This document shows, in pieces, positions 22,451 to 34,114 of a stretch of 64,000 bases of DNA; positions within the stretch are counted from its first letter, which is position 1; every line of letters starts with the position of its first letter. The DNA comes from Candidatus Angelobacter sp. (GTDB lineage Bacteria > Bacteroidota > Bacteroidia > Flavobacteriales > Blattabacteriaceae). The notes beneath the pieces are model-generated. The model was given only the letters and a program-made list of their open reading frames with translations. It did not search any database and was not told where the DNA came from. A program made the translations under genes and the position numbers. The stretch is from assembly GCA_035643775.1 (NCBI GenBank), contig DASQPV010000016.1:1-64000 (forward strand), written 5' to 3'.

Positions 22451-24634
22451 ATGGATATTAAAAAAATATATTGGGATAACCGTATAGTTAAAGCATTTTT
22501 ATACGCAACGGTTATTTGGGCCATTTTAGGTTTTTTATCTGGTTTATCCATCGCCTTTCTCCTATTCTACCCAGAATTTCCAGAGTTAATATTAGGTAAT
22601 ATTTTGAAAAATTCCGAAGGAATATTTGGGTTTGGAAGATGGAGAATGATACATACAACAACCGTTATTTTTGCTTTTGTAGGAAATATTATTTTTGCAG
22701 GCTCTTATTATTCTATACAAAGGTTGTTAAAATCAAGAATGTACAGCGATATTTTAAGCTGGATGCATTTTTTTGGTTGGCAATTACTTATAATCCTTTC
22801 TTGGATAACTTTTCTAAAAGGAATTAATTCTAGTAAAGAATACGCAGAACACGAGTGGCCATTAGACCTTTTAATTTCTGCTGTTTGGATTATTTATGGA
22901 ATAAACATGATTGGTACTCTTTTTCAAAGACGAATTAAACACCTTTATGTTTCCATATGGTTTTTTTTAGGAACTTGGGTTGCTGTTGCTATGTTACATA
23001 TTTTCAATAACCTTGAATTACCTATCTCTTTTTCTTCCTTTAAAAGTTATTCTCTTTATGCTGGAGTCCAAGATGCTCTAGTTCAATGGTGGTATGGTCA
23101 TAATGCTGTTGCATTTATTTTAACCACTCCTATTCTTGGTTTAATGTATTATTTTGTTCCAATGGCATCTGGAACGCCAGTTTTTTCTTATAAACTTTCT
23201 ATTGTACATTTTTGGTCTCTCATTTTTATATATATATGGGCAGGTCCACACCATTTAATGTATACAGCCTTACCATCTTGGGCCCAAATGTTGGGAACTA
23301 TATTTTCTATAATGCTAATAGCTCCATCTTGGGGTGGAATGCTTAATGGTCTTTTAACATTAAAAAGTTCTTGGGTAAGAATGAAAAAAGATCCCATCTT
23401 AAAGTTTTTTCTAGTATCGATTACAGCTTATGGTATGGCTACCGTAGAGGGCCCAATGCTAGCTACAAAGAAATTAAACTCTATTTGTCATTTCACAGAT
23501 TGGGTAATAGCTCATGTACATTTGGGAACATTAGGATGGAATGGATTTATGGCATTTGGTATTATTTACTGGTTAACTAAAAAATTGTGGAATTCAACAT
23601 ACTCAATTTTTCTAGCTAACACTCATTTTTGGTTAGGTTTTTTTGGTATAATACTTTATATTTTTCCCATGTATTGGTGTGCAATAATGCAGTCCAATGC
23701 ATGGAAATCTTTTTACCCAGATGGGTCACTGGTAAATAAAAATTTTCTTGAAACCGTTATAATGATAAAGCCCTTCTATGTTCTTAGGTTCATTGGAGGA
23801 GTAATTTACTTTTTTGGAACTATATTAATGATTTATAATATATACAAAACAATCAAAAAAGGAAAATTCATCATAAATGAAAAAATTGAATTTACGGTTA
23901 TCCCGAACAAAATATGTGAAGAAAAATTTCATGGATGGCTTGAACGAAAACCGGTTCCATTCATAATCCTATCTTTAGTTGTACTTGCAATAGGTGGTGC
24001 ATCTGAAATTATTCCCACTCTAATAATTAAGTCTAATGTTCCAAATATATCAAGCGTTACACCTTATACTCCTCTTGAACTAGAAGGAAGAGATATTTAC
24101 ATATCAGAAGGATGCAATGCTTGTCATTCTCAAATAGTACGTCCTTTTCGAGATGAAGTAGTCCGTTATGGAGAATATTCGAAGGCAGGGGAATTCGTAT
24201 ATGATCATCCTTTTTTATGGGGTTCAAAAAGAACTGGCCCAGATTTAGCTAGAGTTGGTGGAAAAGTTCCTAGTTTATGGCATTTTAAACATCTATCTAA
24301 TCCTAGATACACTTCTCCTGGATCTATTATGCCTAGTTATCCTTGGTTATTCAACGAATTAGATAGATCTTTTACAAAATCTAAAATAAAAACTATGATT
24401 AATCTAGGAGTTCCTTATCGAAAGAAAGATCTAGAAAATGCTTTTACGAAAATGGAAGAACAAGCAAGGAAAATTGTTGCACATATCTGTAGAGAATCTC
24501 CGTATATGAGAGAAAAAATGGAATTTCAAAGAAAATTTATTACTTTAGAAAATTTAGAAAAAAGTAAAATTATTGCTTTGATTTCTTATTTGCAACGGAT
24601 AGGTACTGATATTAAAAAGGTGAACCAGTTTTAA
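22451..24634 (+). CDS. ccoN: cbb3-type cytochrome c oxidase, fused CcoN-CcoO subunit
   Basis: Fused catalytic subunit I and monohaem cytochrome c subunit II of the high-affinity cbb3 oxidase, a membrane complex reducing oxygen to water. Residues 1-480 are the CcoN part, with about 12 helices and haem/copper histidines visible in RMIHTT, WWYGHNAV, AGPHHLMY and VIAHVHLGTLGWNG. After a hinge, the CcoO part carries the haem c site CNACH near residue 555, HPFLWGSKRTGPDLARVGG and a candidate axial Met in IMPSYPW. The fusion is a known Bacteroidota arrangement. I chose the ATG at 22451, just after the ccoS stop, over a TTG four codons upstream that lies inside ccoS. Confidence 0.95.
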   Translation: MDIKKIYWDNRIVKAFLYATVIWAILGFLSGLSIAFLLFYPEFPELILGNILKNSEGIFGFGRWRMIHTTTVIFAFVGNIIFAGSYYSIQRLLKSRMYSDILSWMHFFGWQLLIILSWITFLKGINSSKEYAEHEWPLDLLISAVWIIYGINMIGTLFQRRIKHLYVSIWFFLGTWVAVAMLHIFNNLELPISFSSFKSYSLYAGVQDALVQWWYGHNAVAFILTTPILGLMYYFVPMASGTPVFSYKLSIVHFWSLIFIYIWAGPHHLMYTALPSWAQMLGTIFSIMLIAPSWGGMLNGLLTLKSSWVRMKKDPILKFFLVSITAYGMATVEGPMLATKKLNSICHFTDWVIAHVHLGTLGWNGFMAFGIIYWLTKKLWNSTYSIFLANTHFWLGFFGIILYIFPMYWCAIMQSNAWKSFYPDGSLVNKNFLETVIMIKPFYVLRFIGGVIYFFGTILMIYNIYKTIKKGKFIINEKIEFTVIPNKICEEKFHGWLERKPVPFIILSLVVLAIGGASEIIPTLIIKSNVPNISSVTPYTPLELEGRDIYISEGCNACHSQIVRPFRDEVVRYGEYSKAGEFVYDHPFLWGSKRTGPDLARVGGKVPSLWHFKHLSNPRYTSPGSIMPSYPWLFNELDRSFTKSKIKTMINLGVPYRKKDLENAFTKMEEQARKIVAHICRESPYMREKMEFQRKFITLENLEKSKIIALISYLQRIGTDIKKVNQF

Positions 24635-24759
24635 TGATGTTTTTTTTTAAAAAATGTTTAGCAAAAAATAAATATACCAGTTTTTTTCAATCTGGATTTT
24701 TAGTATTATCTTTTTTTATTTTTTGTATCGTAATTTTTTTGAAAAATTTAGGAAGCTAA
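24634..24759 (+). CDS. CcoQ-like small membrane protein of the cbb3 cluster
   Basis: A 41-codon gene beginning MMFFFKKCLAK and containing one hydrophobic segment (about 23-36, LVLSFFIFCIVIF). Its ATG overlaps the ccoNO stop by one base and it ends 13 bases before ccoP, the usual slot for ccoQ. CcoQ proteins are very short, poorly conserved and stabilise the oxidase. The assignment rests on position, size and topology rather than sequence. A T9 run right after the start keeps the frame. Confidence 0.6.
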   Translation: MMFFFKKCLAKNKYTSFFQSGFLVLSFFIFCIVIFLKNLGS

Positions 24760-24772
24760 GTAAGAAAATGAT

Positions 24773-25561
24773 ATGAATTTTAGTTTTCTTAGAACTGTCT
24801 ATTTAACATTTTCCATTATTATTTTAGGATTTTATGCATTCTATTTCTATGGAGGGGAAATTTACTCTCTAAATCTAAAAGAGCCAGAAACATGGATTTC
24901 ATTGTTTACTATTTTTATCCTTTTATGGATTATTGAATTAATTAATGAAATTATTAACAAAAAAATTAAAAAAGAAAAAATAAAAAATGTTGAAGTAAAA
25001 AAGATCTATAATGGATCGGGTATTTTAGAACTAGATAATCATCCTCCGGATTGGTGGATAAAACTATTTTATATAACCGTTATTTTTTCTACAATATATC
25101 TTTTAGCTTATTTTTTTACAGATTTTGCTCATACTAAAAAAGAATACGAACTAGCTTACAAAAAACAAATGAAAAAAGTTATTTTTTTTGAGAAAACTCG
25201 TACTCAGGTAACATTGGAAACAGCTAAATTCAAGAAAGAATTTGTAGAAGAGGGGAAAGCTTTATTTCAGGCAACTTGTGCAAGCTGCCATAATCCAGAT
25301 GGTGGAGGAAATATTTGTCCAAATTTAACGGATGATTACTGGATTAATAAAATAGAAAAAAATCTTTTTAAAAATATTTTCTATATAATTTGGAACGGGA
25401 GTAAAAATAATCCAACGATGAGAGCTTTTGGAGTTTCAGGTGAAATAAAAGGAAACGATATAGAAAAAATATCCAGCTATGTTTATTTTATAAATAAAAA
25501 TTCTATTAAACCTTCGAGGGCAAAAACTCCAGAAGGAGAAAAAACCCTTTGGGTAGATTAA
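24773..25561 (+). CDS. ccoP: cbb3-type cytochrome c oxidase, cytochrome c subunit CcoP
   Basis: A 262-residue membrane-anchored cytochrome c that passes electrons to the cbb3 core. Two hydrophobic segments lie near 8-26 and 42-60. The CcoP N-terminal signature DNHPPDWWIKLFYI (88-101) runs into a third helix. A single haem c site, C169-A-S-C172-H173, follows, with M near TMRAFG as candidate distal ligand. Proteobacterial CcoP normally has two haems; one is what the sequence shows here, and I believe this is common in Bacteroidota. It is followed four bases later by ccoH, with no ccoG in between. Confidence 0.92.
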   Translation: MNFSFLRTVYLTFSIIILGFYAFYFYGGEIYSLNLKEPETWISLFTIFILLWIIELINEIINKKIKKEKIKNVEVKKIYNGSGILELDNHPPDWWIKLFYITVIFSTIYLLAYFFTDFAHTKKEYELAYKKQMKKVIFFEKTRTQVTLETAKFKKEFVEEGKALFQATCASCHNPDGGGNICPNLTDDYWINKIEKNLFKNIFYIIWNGSKNNPTMRAFGVSGEIKGNDIEKISSYVYFINKNSIKPSRAKTPEGEKTLWVD

Positions 25562-25564
25562 TTT

Positions 25565-26011
25565 ATGAAATACGTAATTTTTATAGTATTTATAAGTTTT
25601 ATTATTTCCATAATTTTTCTGCAATCCAACGTATCTCCTAAACTAGGATCAGAACATTCCTTTGAGAAAGGAATAAAATTTCAAGAACATATAGAAGAAA
25701 AAAAAAATGCATACGAAAAAGTAAAAATCCAAAAATCACCTAAAGGTATAGAAATAAAATTTCCAATAGGATTTCATACAATAAATACATTTGGAAATGT
25801 ATTTATTATTTTTTTTTCTAAAAAAAAAGATATTCGCCTTTATTTTAAACCTAATTTTAAGGGTCTTTTACTTATCCCTTCAGAAGATCTTAATTCTGGA
25901 GTTTTTGAACTCCATTTTAAATGGAAAACTAAAGTAAAAAAATATTTGATAAAAGAAATCCTAAATGAACCAAATAGAAAAATTACAAAAAGAAGCTTTA
26001 GAATATCATGA
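25565..26011 (+). CDS. ccoH: CcoH/FixH family protein, cbb3 oxidase assembly
   Basis: A 148-residue protein with one N-terminal membrane helix (about 3-20, YVIFIVFISFIISIIFL) and an outer domain rich in beta structure ending FELHFKWKTKVKKYLIKE, consistent with the FixH/CcoH family that stabilises cbb3 assembly. It lies four bases after ccoP. Its last 47 bases overlap the start of the malic enzyme gene in another frame. FixH proteins are divergent, so the call leans on topology, size and operon position. Confidence 0.75.
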   Translation: MKYVIFIVFISFIISIIFLQSNVSPKLGSEHSFEKGIKFQEHIEEKKNAYEKVKIQKSPKGIEIKFPIGFHTINTFGNVFIIFFSKKKDIRLYFKPNFKGLLLIPSEDLNSGVFELHFKWKTKVKKYLIKEILNEPNRKITKRSFRIS

Positions 26012-27251
26012 AAAATTCCCATCTGGGAAAATACAGATTTCTCCAACAAAGGAATATGGTAGTCAAAAAGAATTATCTCTTGCTTACTCTCCAGGCGTTG
26101 CTATTCCTAGTAAAGCAATAGCAAAAAATCTGAATAATGTTTTTAGATACACAGCTAAGGGCAATCTAGTTGCTGTAATTTCTAATGGAACGGCAGTATT
26201 GGGACTAGGAGATATAGGACCTGACGCCTCCAAACCAGTAATGGAAGGAAAGGGTTTATTATTCAAAATCTTCGCTGGTATTGATGTTTTCGATATAGAA
26301 ATTAATGAGAGAGATCCAGAAAAATTTGTACAAGTAGTAAAAGCTATATCACCTACTTTTGGTGGAATAAATCTTGAAGATATTAAAGCACCAGAAGCAT
26401 TTAAAATTGAAGAAAAACTAAAGAATGAGATTGATATACCAATTATGCATGACGACCAACATGGAACAGCAATAATCTCTGGGGCAGCGTTAATCAATTC
26501 TTTGGAATTGACAAATAGAAACATTAAAAATGTGAAAATGGTCATAAATGGAGCAGGAGCTGCTGCTATCTCTTGTGCTAGAATTTATGAAAAACTTGGG
26601 GTACAAAAACAAAACATTATTATGCTAGATAGCAAAGGGGTTATCCAAAGTTACAGAAAAGATTTAACCAAAGAAAAGCAAGAATTCGCAGTTGATTCGT
26701 CTATAAAAACCTTAGAAGAAGCAATTAAAGGAGCAGATATTTTTATAGGATTATCTATTGGAGGAGCTCTAACAGCAAAGATGCTTTTGAATATGTCTGA
26801 AAATCCTATTGTTTTTGCTTGCGCTAATCCTTCTCCAGAAATAGAATATGAATTAGCTGTTAAAACAAGACCAGATATAATACTAGCAACAGGGCGTAGT
26901 GATTATCCTAATCAAGTAAATAACGTATTAGTATTTCCTTATCTATTTAGAGGAGCTTTAGATGTTCATGCTAAGAAAATTAACGAAGCAATGAAACTTG
27001 CAGCCATCCAATCTCTCGCTTCTCTAGCTAAAGAATCTGTTCCAGAGAAAGTAAAAATTGCTTATAATAATAAGAATCTTTACTTTGGAAAAGAATATAT
27101 TATACCCAAACCACTTGACCCCCGCTTGATGATCAATGTTACTACCGCAGTTGCTAAAGCAGCTATAAAATCTAAAGTAGCTAGATCCCCTATTCTAGAT
27201 TGGAAGGCATACGAAGCTCAGCTTCGGAAAAGAGTGAATTTTCACAAATGA
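25965..27251 (+). CDS. maeB: Malic enzyme (malate dehydrogenase, decarboxylating), short form
   Basis: Oxidative decarboxylation of malate to pyruvate with NAD(P)H. The 428 residues cover the malic enzyme and nucleotide-binding domains: [11 protein letters not shown] near the N-terminus, the active-site stretch [27 protein letters not shown], and the Rossmann GAGAAAISC. Most Bacteroidota and E. coli MaeB proteins are about 760 residues with a C-terminal phosphotransacetylase-like domain; that domain is absent here. The start overlaps ccoH by 47 bases and the stop overlaps leuA by four. It could supply pyruvate for leucine synthesis and NADPH, an inference from context. Confidence 0.92.
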   Translation: MNQIEKLQKEALEYHEKFPSGKIQISPTKEYGSQKELSLAYSPGVAIPSKAIAKNLNNVFRYTAKGNLVAVISNGTAVLGLGDIGPDASKPVMEGKGLLFKIFAGIDVFDIEINERDPEKFVQVVKAISPTFGGINLEDIKAPEAFKIEEKLKNEIDIPIMHDDQHGTAIISGAALINSLELTNRNIKNVKMVINGAGAAAISCARIYEKLGVQKQNIIMLDSKGVIQSYRKDLTKEKQEFAVDSSIKTLEEAIKGADIFIGLSIGGALTAKMLLNMSENPIVFACANPSPEIEYELAVKTRPDIILATGRSDYPNQVNNVLVFPYLFRGALDVHAKKINEAMKLAAIQSLASLAKESVPEKVKIAYNNKNLYFGKEYIIPKPLDPRLMINVTTAVAKAAIKSKVARSPILDWKAYEAQLRKRVNFHK

Positions 27252-28420
27252 AAAAAATCAAAATTTTTGATACTACTTTACGAGATGGAGAACAGATTCC
27301 TGGGTGTAAATTAAATCCCTTCGAAAAAATTCGAATAGCTCAACAACTAGAATTTTTAGGAGTGGATATTATAGAAGCTGGGTTTCCCATTTCTAGTCCA
27401 GGTGATTTTAAATCTGTAGAAGAAATTTGTAAAAATGTAACGAAACCAGTAATATGTGCACTTACCCGTGCAAAAAAGAAAGATATAGAAGTTGCTGCTT
27501 CTGCTCTAAAAAAGGCTAGAAATCCAAGAATCCATACAGGGATAGGAACATCTAATTGGCACATAAAATACAAATTCAATAGCACCCCAGGCGAGATTCT
27601 GGAAAAAGCTATTGGAGCTATTAAGTATGCTAAAAGCTTTGTTGAAGATGTAGAATTTTACGCAGAGGATGCAGGTAGAACAGAAAATGAATTTCTTGCT
27701 AAAGTTTGCGAATTAGCTATTAAAGCTGGTTGTACGGTATTAAATATACCAGATACAACAGGATATTGTCTTCCAGAAGAGTATGGAGAAAAAATACGAT
27801 TTTTAAAAGAAAATGTTAAAGGAATTCATAGAATAACCATTTCCACGCATTGTCATAATGATCTTGGGGTAGCTACTGCAAATTCCTTGTATGGAATAAT
27901 TAATGGAGCTGATCAAATTGAATGTACAATTAATGGAATAGGAGAGAGAGCGGGAAATACAGATTTAGGAGAAATTGTAATGATAATGAAACAACATAAC
28001 CATTTAGGTTTTTCCACTAATATTAATACAAAATTTATATATCCAACAAGTAAACTGATCTGTAAATACACGGGAATTTATGTACAAGCTAATAAAGCTA
28101 TTGTTGGATGTAACGCTTTTTCTCATTCATCTGGGATTCATCAAGATGGTGTACTTAAAAAACGGGAAACTTACGAAATTATAGATCCTAAAGAAGTAGG
28201 TGTTGAAAAATCTTCCATAATATTAACAGCTAGAAGTGGCCGGGCTGCATTAGCTTATCGATGTAGAAAACTTGGATATTTTACCCAAAAAAAAGATTTG
28301 GATAATCTTTACTCTCTTTTTCTTAAAGAAGCTGATAATAAAAAAGAAATTTCGGATGAAAATCTCATAATGATGATAAAAAAAATACCCTTAATGAAAA
28401 AGATTAAAAGTTATGGGTAA
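27248..28420 (+). CDS. leuA: 2-isopropylmalate synthase, without C-terminal regulatory domain
   Basis: First committed step of leucine synthesis: condenses acetyl-CoA with 2-oxoisovalerate. The barrel domain is complete, with [10 protein letters not shown] at the N-terminus, STHCHNDLG supplying metal-binding histidines, and NGIGERAGN. The protein is about 390 residues, ending shortly after the subdomain [12 protein letters not shown], and lacks the roughly 100-residue leucine-binding domain of E. coli LeuA. This suggests absence of classical feedback inhibition, though short forms may be normal in Flavobacteria. I chose ATG 27248, which overlaps the maeB stop by four bases; an upstream start at 27200 would add 16 unrelated residues. 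Confidence 0.94.
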   Translation: MKKIKIFDTTLRDGEQIPGCKLNPFEKIRIAQQLEFLGVDIIEAGFPISSPGDFKSVEEICKNVTKPVICALTRAKKKDIEVAASALKKARNPRIHTGIGTSNWHIKYKFNSTPGEILEKAIGAIKYAKSFVEDVEFYAEDAGRTENEFLAKVCELAIKAGCTVLNIPDTTGYCLPEEYGEKIRFLKENVKGIHRITISTHCHNDLGVATANSLYGIINGADQIECTINGIGERAGNTDLGEIVMIMKQHNHLGFSTNINTKFIYPTSKLICKYTGIYVQANKAIVGCNAFSHSSGIHQDGVLKKRETYEIIDPKEVGVEKSSIILTARSGRAALAYRCRKLGYFTQKKDLDNLYSLFLKEADNKKEISDENLIMMIKKIPLMKKIKSYG

Positions 28421-29819
28421 AACACTTTTTGACAAAATTTGGGATACTCACACAGTCAAAAATATAGAAGGGGATATCTACGTTTTATATATAGATATAC
28501 ATTATATACATGAGGTAACTAGTCCTCAAGCTTTTAACTCATTAAAAGAAAGGAATCTTACAATCTTTAGACCAAAGAAGATCATTGCCACTACAGACCA
28601 TAACGTTCCTACCATTAATCAAAATTTACAGATTCAAGATCCCTTAGCAAAAAAACAAGTGAATACTCTGTCAAAAAATTGTAGGAAACATGGAATTCAG
28701 TTTTATGGTATAGGTAATCGATATCAAGGGATAGTTCATGTAATAGGTCCGGAATTAGGAATAACTCTACCTGGAATGACTGTCGTATGTGGCGACAGTC
28801 ATACTTCTACACATGGAGCTTTTGGCAGTATTTCTTTTGGAATAGGTACGAGTCAAATAGCTTTGGTAATGGCTAGTCAATGTATTCTGCAGAATAAACC
28901 TAAACAAATGCGTTTACATGCAGAAGGCTTTCTTAGAAAAAGTGGGACCCAAAAAGATGTTATTCTATATATTATTTACAAATTGGGCTCTTTTGGAGGT
29001 ACAGGTTATTTCGTAGAATATTCTGGACCTATTTTTGAAGAAATGAGTATGGAAGGTAGAATGACTGTATGTAATATGAGTATAGAAATGGGGGCAAAAG
29101 GAGGTTTAATATCTCCAGATGAAACTACTTTTAAATATATAAAAAGGAAAAAATTTTCTCCAAAAAGAGTTTTTTTAAAAAAATCTATTTCATATTGGAA
29201 AACCCTTTTAACAGATAAATGGGCAATTTTTGATTATGAATACATTTTTGATGCTAAAAATATTAGACCGATGATTACTTACGGAACAAATCCGAGCATG
29301 GGGATAAAAATAAATGAAAAAATACCCAAAACGAACTTCTCTAAAGATCAATTGGAAAAATCTCTAAGATATATGGGATTAAAAATAGGGGAATCCCTAA
29401 TAGGAAAACGTATCAATCACGTATTTATGGGAAGTTGTACTAATTCTCGCATAGAGGACCTACGTCTTTTCGCTAAAGTTGTCAAGGGTAGAAAAAAAGC
29501 TAATCATGTTCAAGCAATTATTGTACCAGGCTCTAAAAAAGTTTATTTTCAAGCAAAAAAAGAAGGATTGAATAAGATACTAAAAGAATCTGGATTTGAA
29601 CTGAGACAAGCAGGATGTTCAGCCTGTATTGGAATGAATGGAGATAAAATACCTTCAGAAGAATATTGTGTTTCCACTTCAAATAGAAATTTTGAAGGAA
29701 GACAAGGTCCAGGTTCACGTACATTACTAGCAAGTCCTTTGGTTGTTGCTATTATTGCTATCGAAGGAAAAATTGTTGATATTGATGAATATTTAAAAAA
29801 TAACAATATTTTACATTAA
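28413..29819 (+). CDS. leuC: 3-isopropylmalate dehydratase large subunit
   Basis: Aconitase-family [4Fe-4S] enzyme isomerising 2- to 3-isopropylmalate together with LeuD. Of 468 residues, the cluster ligands are in [11 protein letters not shown] (first cysteine) and the CSAC motif near residue 410; [15 protein letters not shown] is the classic substrate-loop signature. It overlaps leuA by eight bases and leuD follows one base later. Cluster supply may involve the SufE and MIP18-family proteins coded in this window. Confidence 0.96.
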   Translation: MGKTLFDKIWDTHTVKNIEGDIYVLYIDIHYIHEVTSPQAFNSLKERNLTIFRPKKIIATTDHNVPTINQNLQIQDPLAKKQVNTLSKNCRKHGIQFYGIGNRYQGIVHVIGPELGITLPGMTVVCGDSHTSTHGAFGSISFGIGTSQIALVMASQCILQNKPKQMRLHAEGFLRKSGTQKDVILYIIYKLGSFGGTGYFVEYSGPIFEEMSMEGRMTVCNMSIEMGAKGGLISPDETTFKYIKRKKFSPKRVFLKKSISYWKTLLTDKWAIFDYEYIFDAKNIRPMITYGTNPSMGIKINEKIPKTNFSKDQLEKSLRYMGLKIGESLIGKRINHVFMGSCTNSRIEDLRLFAKVVKGRKKANHVQAIIVPGSKKVYFQAKKEGLNKILKESGFELRQAGCSACIGMNGDKIPSEEYCVSTSNRNFEGRQGPGSRTLLASPLVVAIIAIEGKIVDIDEYLKNNNILH

Positions 29820-29820
29820 T

Positions 29821-30393
29821 ATGGAAAAATTACGACTACTTAGCAGCACTGCTGTTCCCCTGCCTATAGAAAATATTGATACAGATCAAATTATACCTTC
29901 AAGATTTTTAAAAAATACTTCTAAAGTAGGGTTTGGAAAAAATCTTTTTAGGGATTGGCGTTTTAAACCTGACTTTGTATTAAATAATCCTCTTTATGTA
30001 GGAAAAATTCTAATTTCATCCAGAAATTTAGGATGTGGCTCAAGCAGGGAACATGCAATTTGGGCTATTCTTGATTATGGATTTAGAGTAGTTATTTCAA
30101 GTTTTTTTGCAGACATTTTTAAAGAAAATGCTCTAAATAATGGTCTTCTTCCAATAGAGATTTCTGAAATTTTTTTAACAAATATTTTTGAAACTGTTAT
30201 TCAATATCCAAAATCTATTATTAACGTTGATTTGGAAAATAAAAATGTTTTTTTCGAAAATCATACAGAAAAATTTAATATAAATTTATACAAGAAAACT
30301 TGTTTTCTTCATGGTTATAATGATATAGAATATCTAGCAAATCTTAAAAAAGAAATTGATTTTTTTGAAAAAAAAAATAAATTAATTGATTGA
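29821..30393 (+). CDS. leuD: 3-isopropylmalate dehydratase small subunit
   Basis: A 190-residue swivelling-domain subunit that completes the isopropylmalate isomerase. Signatures NIDTDQIIPSRFLK (19-32) and GCGSSREHAIWAILDYG (about 72-88) are present. It starts one base after the leuC stop. The C-terminal part is lysine-rich and AT-biased (KKEIDFFEKKN). Length matches the family. Confidence 0.96.
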   Translation: MEKLRLLSSTAVPLPIENIDTDQIIPSRFLKNTSKVGFGKNLFRDWRFKPDFVLNNPLYVGKILISSRNLGCGSSREHAIWAILDYGFRVVISSFFADIFKENALNNGLLPIEISEIFLTNIFETVIQYPKSIINVDLENKNVFFENHTEKFNINLYKKTCFLHGYNDIEYLANLKKEIDFFEKKNKLID

Positions 30394-30403
30394 AAAAAAA
30401 ATA

Positions 30404-32981
<2,578 letters not shown>

Positions 32982-32986
32982 TTTTT

Positions 32987-33289
32987 ATGAAGGTTCTTAT
33001 TCTAAGTATAGAAGGAGTAATATATGAAGGAAATTCTAGTTCTGTTAAATTGCCTGGATCAATTGGTCCTTTTCATATTTTAAATGGTCATTCGACTATT
33101 TTAGCAACATTAACATTTGGATTGGTCGTATTATATGATACAGATAAATACGCTAAAATTGATAAGGAAAAATTGAAGATTTCCCAAAATTATAGAAAGA
33201 AAAAAGTTTCTATTCTCGAAATAAAAGGTGGACTAGTTGAAGCTAATCAAAAGGAAGTAACTGTACTAGTTTACTGTATGTATGTTTAG
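32987..33289 (+). CDS. atpC: ATP synthase F1 subunit epsilon
   Basis: A 100-residue protein with the N-terminal beta-sandwich of the epsilon subunit: LPGSIGPFHILNGHSTILATL is its signature (about 23-43). The C-terminal alpha-helical hairpin found in long epsilon subunits is absent, as is common in Bacteroidota. It couples F1 to the rotor. It lies five bases after atpD and overlaps ribE by eight bases. Confidence 0.93.
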   Translation: MKVLILSIEGVIYEGNSSSVKLPGSIGPFHILNGHSTILATLTFGLVVLYDTDKYAKIDKEKLKISQNYRKKKVSILEIKGGLVEANQKEVTVLVYCMYV

Positions 33290-33875
33290 TGGAGTAGTTG
33301 AAAAAATAGGCATTTTAACGGATATTCATTTTGAAGAAAAAAATATTTACTTGACTGTGTCAAATCCGTTTGAAAAATCTATTAAAAGAGGTCAAAGTAT
33401 TTCCCATAATGGAGTTTGTTTGACTGTTTTAAAAAAAAAAAAGGAAAATTATACAGTAAATGCTGTATTGGACTCTTTATACAAAAGTACCCTAAAAACT
33501 TTGAAAGTTTGCGATAAAATAAATTTAGAACGTTCTCTTCAACTAGGGAGTGAAATAGGAGGGCACTTTGTACCTGGTCACGTAAATTATACGGAATCTA
33601 TTGAGTCCATCGAAACTAAAAAAAGTAGTTGGTTATTTAAATTGAGATATGATAACTTTTTCAGTACTATTATAGAAATGGGATCAGTTACTATAAACGG
33701 AATTAGCCTAACTGTATTAGAATCAAAAAATTTTTTTTTTAGTGTAGTTGTTATTCCATATACTTTTGAAAAAAGTAACTTTCATCTTTTAAGAAAAGGT
33801 CAAAAAGTTAATTTGGAATTTGATATTCTTGGAAAGTACATCTCTCACTTAATACATACAGTATGTATGACATAG
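33282..33875 (+). CDS. ribE: Riboflavin synthase alpha chain
   Basis: Dismutates two molecules of 6,7-dimethyl-8-ribityllumazine to riboflavin. The 197 residues form two homologous lumazine-binding barrels: MFSGVVEKIG and GVCLTVLKK in the first, and GHFVPGHVNYTESI and NGISLTVLES in the second. It overlaps atpC by eight bases and acpP by 13. Its retention suggests riboflavin production for the symbiont or the host; the other rib genes are not in the window. Confidence 0.94.
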   Translation: MFSGVVEKIGILTDIHFEEKNIYLTVSNPFEKSIKRGQSISHNGVCLTVLKKKKENYTVNAVLDSLYKSTLKTLKVCDKINLERSLQLGSEIGGHFVPGHVNYTESIESIETKKSSWLFKLRYDNFFSTIIEMGSVTINGISLTVLESKNFFFSVVVIPYTFEKSNFHLLRKGQKVNLEFDILGKYISHLIHTVCMT

Positions 33876-34114
33876 AATCAAGAGTAAAGGATATTTTAGC
33901 CAAAAAATTAGGAATTGATGAACTTACCCTCGAAAGTTCTCTAATAAAAGATTTAGGTATAGATTCTTTAGACTATATAGAATTAATTATGGCTATTGAA
34001 GAAGAGTTTCATATTAAAATTTCTGACGAATACGCGGAATCCATCTTTAGGATAAAGGATATTGTATTTTATGTGAATAGTCTTCTTAAGAAAGATTTAA
34101 AATGCCCCGTTTAA
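33863..34114 (+). CDS. acpP: Acyl carrier protein
   Basis: An 83-residue acyl carrier protein. The phosphopantetheine attachment serine is S35 in GIDSLDYIELIMAIEEEF, and the short acidic four-helix pattern fits the family. It overlaps ribE and fabF by 13 bases each, and the acpP-fabF pairing supports a role in fatty acid synthesis. It is more basic at the C-terminus (LLKKDLKCPV) than free-living ACPs, matching the AT bias. Confidence 0.94.
   Translation: MYDIESRVKDILAKKLGIDELTLESSLIKDLGIDSLDYIELIMAIEEEFHIKISDEYAESIFRIKDIVFYVNSLLKKDLKCPV

Noticed and set aside
24634-24759. Treating the CcoQ-like frame as non-coding because of its T9 and A6 runs
   Set aside because: Position between ccoNO and ccoP, one membrane helix and a proper ATG and stop outweigh this; kept as a moderate-confidence gene.
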